Shown in pieces: positions 63,556-64,000 of a stretch of DNA of 64,000 nucleotides. Location: positions 1 through 64,000 of the forward strand of contig CAZIUA010000002.1 in the NCBI GenBank assembly GCA_964542315.1, in the 5' to 3' direction. Source of the DNA: UBA11524 sp964542315. Lineage in GTDB: Bacteria; Bacillota; Clostridia; Christensenellales; Aristaeellaceae. The notes below the pieces were generated by a model. The model was not told the origin of the DNA. It saw only the letters and a list, made by a program, of their open reading frames with translations, and did not search any database. How positions within the stretch are numbered: position 1 is the stretch's first letter; each line of letters starts with the position of its first letter. Made by a program: the position numbers and the translations under genes.

Positions 63556-64000
63556 ATGAACAGGACGTTGAATGTCACGTATTATCATCACAGCGGGTTT
63601 TCCGTCGCCAGCGGCGATATCCTGCTCGTGTTTGATTACTGGCGCGGAAGGTCCAACCGCTTTCCTGAGGAACTGGGCGTCACGCCGGAGATGCTCACCC
63701 GCTATAATGAGGTGTATGTCTTCATCAGCCATGAGCATGAGGACCATTATGACGGCGTGGTCTACACCTGGGATCAGTATGCCCCGGTGACCTATATCAT
63801 CGCGGATGATCTGCCGGAAAAGGCGCGCGGGATCCGCATGAAAAAGGGCGATGAAACGGTTTTCTCCGACCGGCTGAAGGTCAAGGCCTATGGCTCCACC
63901 GACAGCGGCGTGTCCTTCCTGGTCACGCTGGACGGGCTGAATTTCTTCCACGCGGGCGACCTGAACTTCTGGCACTGGCGCGAGGTATCCAATGCGCGGC
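63556..64000 (+). CDS. Metallo-beta-lactamase-fold hydrolase (partial, runs off the window)
   Basis: At least 148 aa; continues past the window end. MNRTLNVTYYHHSGFSVASG is the usual start of UlaG-like MBL-fold proteins; the metal site appears in FISHEHEDHYDGVVY (HxHxDH form HEHEDH) and the later HAGDLNFWHW. GGAGGGGAT precedes the ATG at 63556. Probably a cytoplasmic metal-dependent hydrolase; substrate unknown. Confidence 0.83.
   Translation, partial: MNRTLNVTYYHHSGFSVASGDILLVFDYWRGRSNRFPEELGVTPEMLTRYNEVYVFISHEHEDHYDGVVYTWDQYAPVTYIIADDLPEKARGIRMKKGDETVFSDRLKVKAYGSTDSGVSFLVTLDGLNFFHAGDLNFWHWREVSNAR

Overview
The window is 64 kb of GC-rich DNA from a Gram-positive, endospore-forming member of the Bacillota, probably a gut or rumen Clostridia relative. 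The evidence is sigma-K, a SpoIID/LytB-type protein, a T-box in front of pheST, a CtsR-type operator in front of clpB, AddA rather than RecBCD, B. subtilis-type parS sites, strong AGGAGG ribosome sites, and many glycoside hydrolases. I cannot name the genus from sequence alone.

Layout. 0.2-7 kb: GH43 beta-xylosidase-like enzyme, two secreted SH3-like proteins, LacZ. 7.1-10.9 kb: Phe T-box leader and pheST. 11-16 kb: a small secreted Cys protein with a decayed paralogue, then a minus-strand polyuronide cluster (DUF2264 enzyme, GH88 unsaturated glucuronyl hydrolase) that ends in two damaged genes. 16-21.8 kb: SpoIID-SH3 protein, AraC regulator, and aroF-aroB behind a Phe-rich leader peptide attenuator. 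22-24.6 kb: serine/cysteine desulfidase-type enzyme and threonine aldolase. 24.8-25.6 kb: a prophage-like XRE repressor module inserted next to a truncated membrane-protein gene. 25.6-34 kb: two GH3 enzymes with reversed domain order plus a membrane protein and a carbohydrate-binding secreted protein. 34-39.8 kb: degenerate NTPase, unclassified glycosidase, serine hydrolase, KDG kinase. 40.2-47.3 kb: a type I-C CRISPR-Cas locus. 47.5-55.8 kb: sigK, a small XRE protein, secreted foldase, ClC channel, gluQ, clpB. 55.8-64 kb: RpiB-like isomerase, an oriC-like region, dnaN, recF, addA and a metallo-beta-lactamase-fold protein, with four parS sites.

Main discovery. The CRISPR array has only two repeats and one 34-nt spacer. 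That spacer matches, 34 of 34 bases, the XRE repressor gene 15 kb away in the same window, and the target carries the canonical type I-C PAM 5'-TTC. The locus is crippled: cas3 carries an in-frame internal deletion that removes helicase motif II through motif VI, and cas8c is frameshifted near its C-terminus in a region that also encodes the small subunit. The simplest reading is CRISPR autoimmunity that was survived through cas mutations. A more speculative reading is a cleavage-dead Cascade that silences the repressor.

Other notable points: a Phe leader-peptide attenuator before aroF (unusual next to a T-box-controlled pheST), four parS sites around an oriC that has dnaN but no dnaA beside it, a cluster of DnaA boxes inside addA, several genes broken at G/C runs, and a family of dispersed intergenic repeats.
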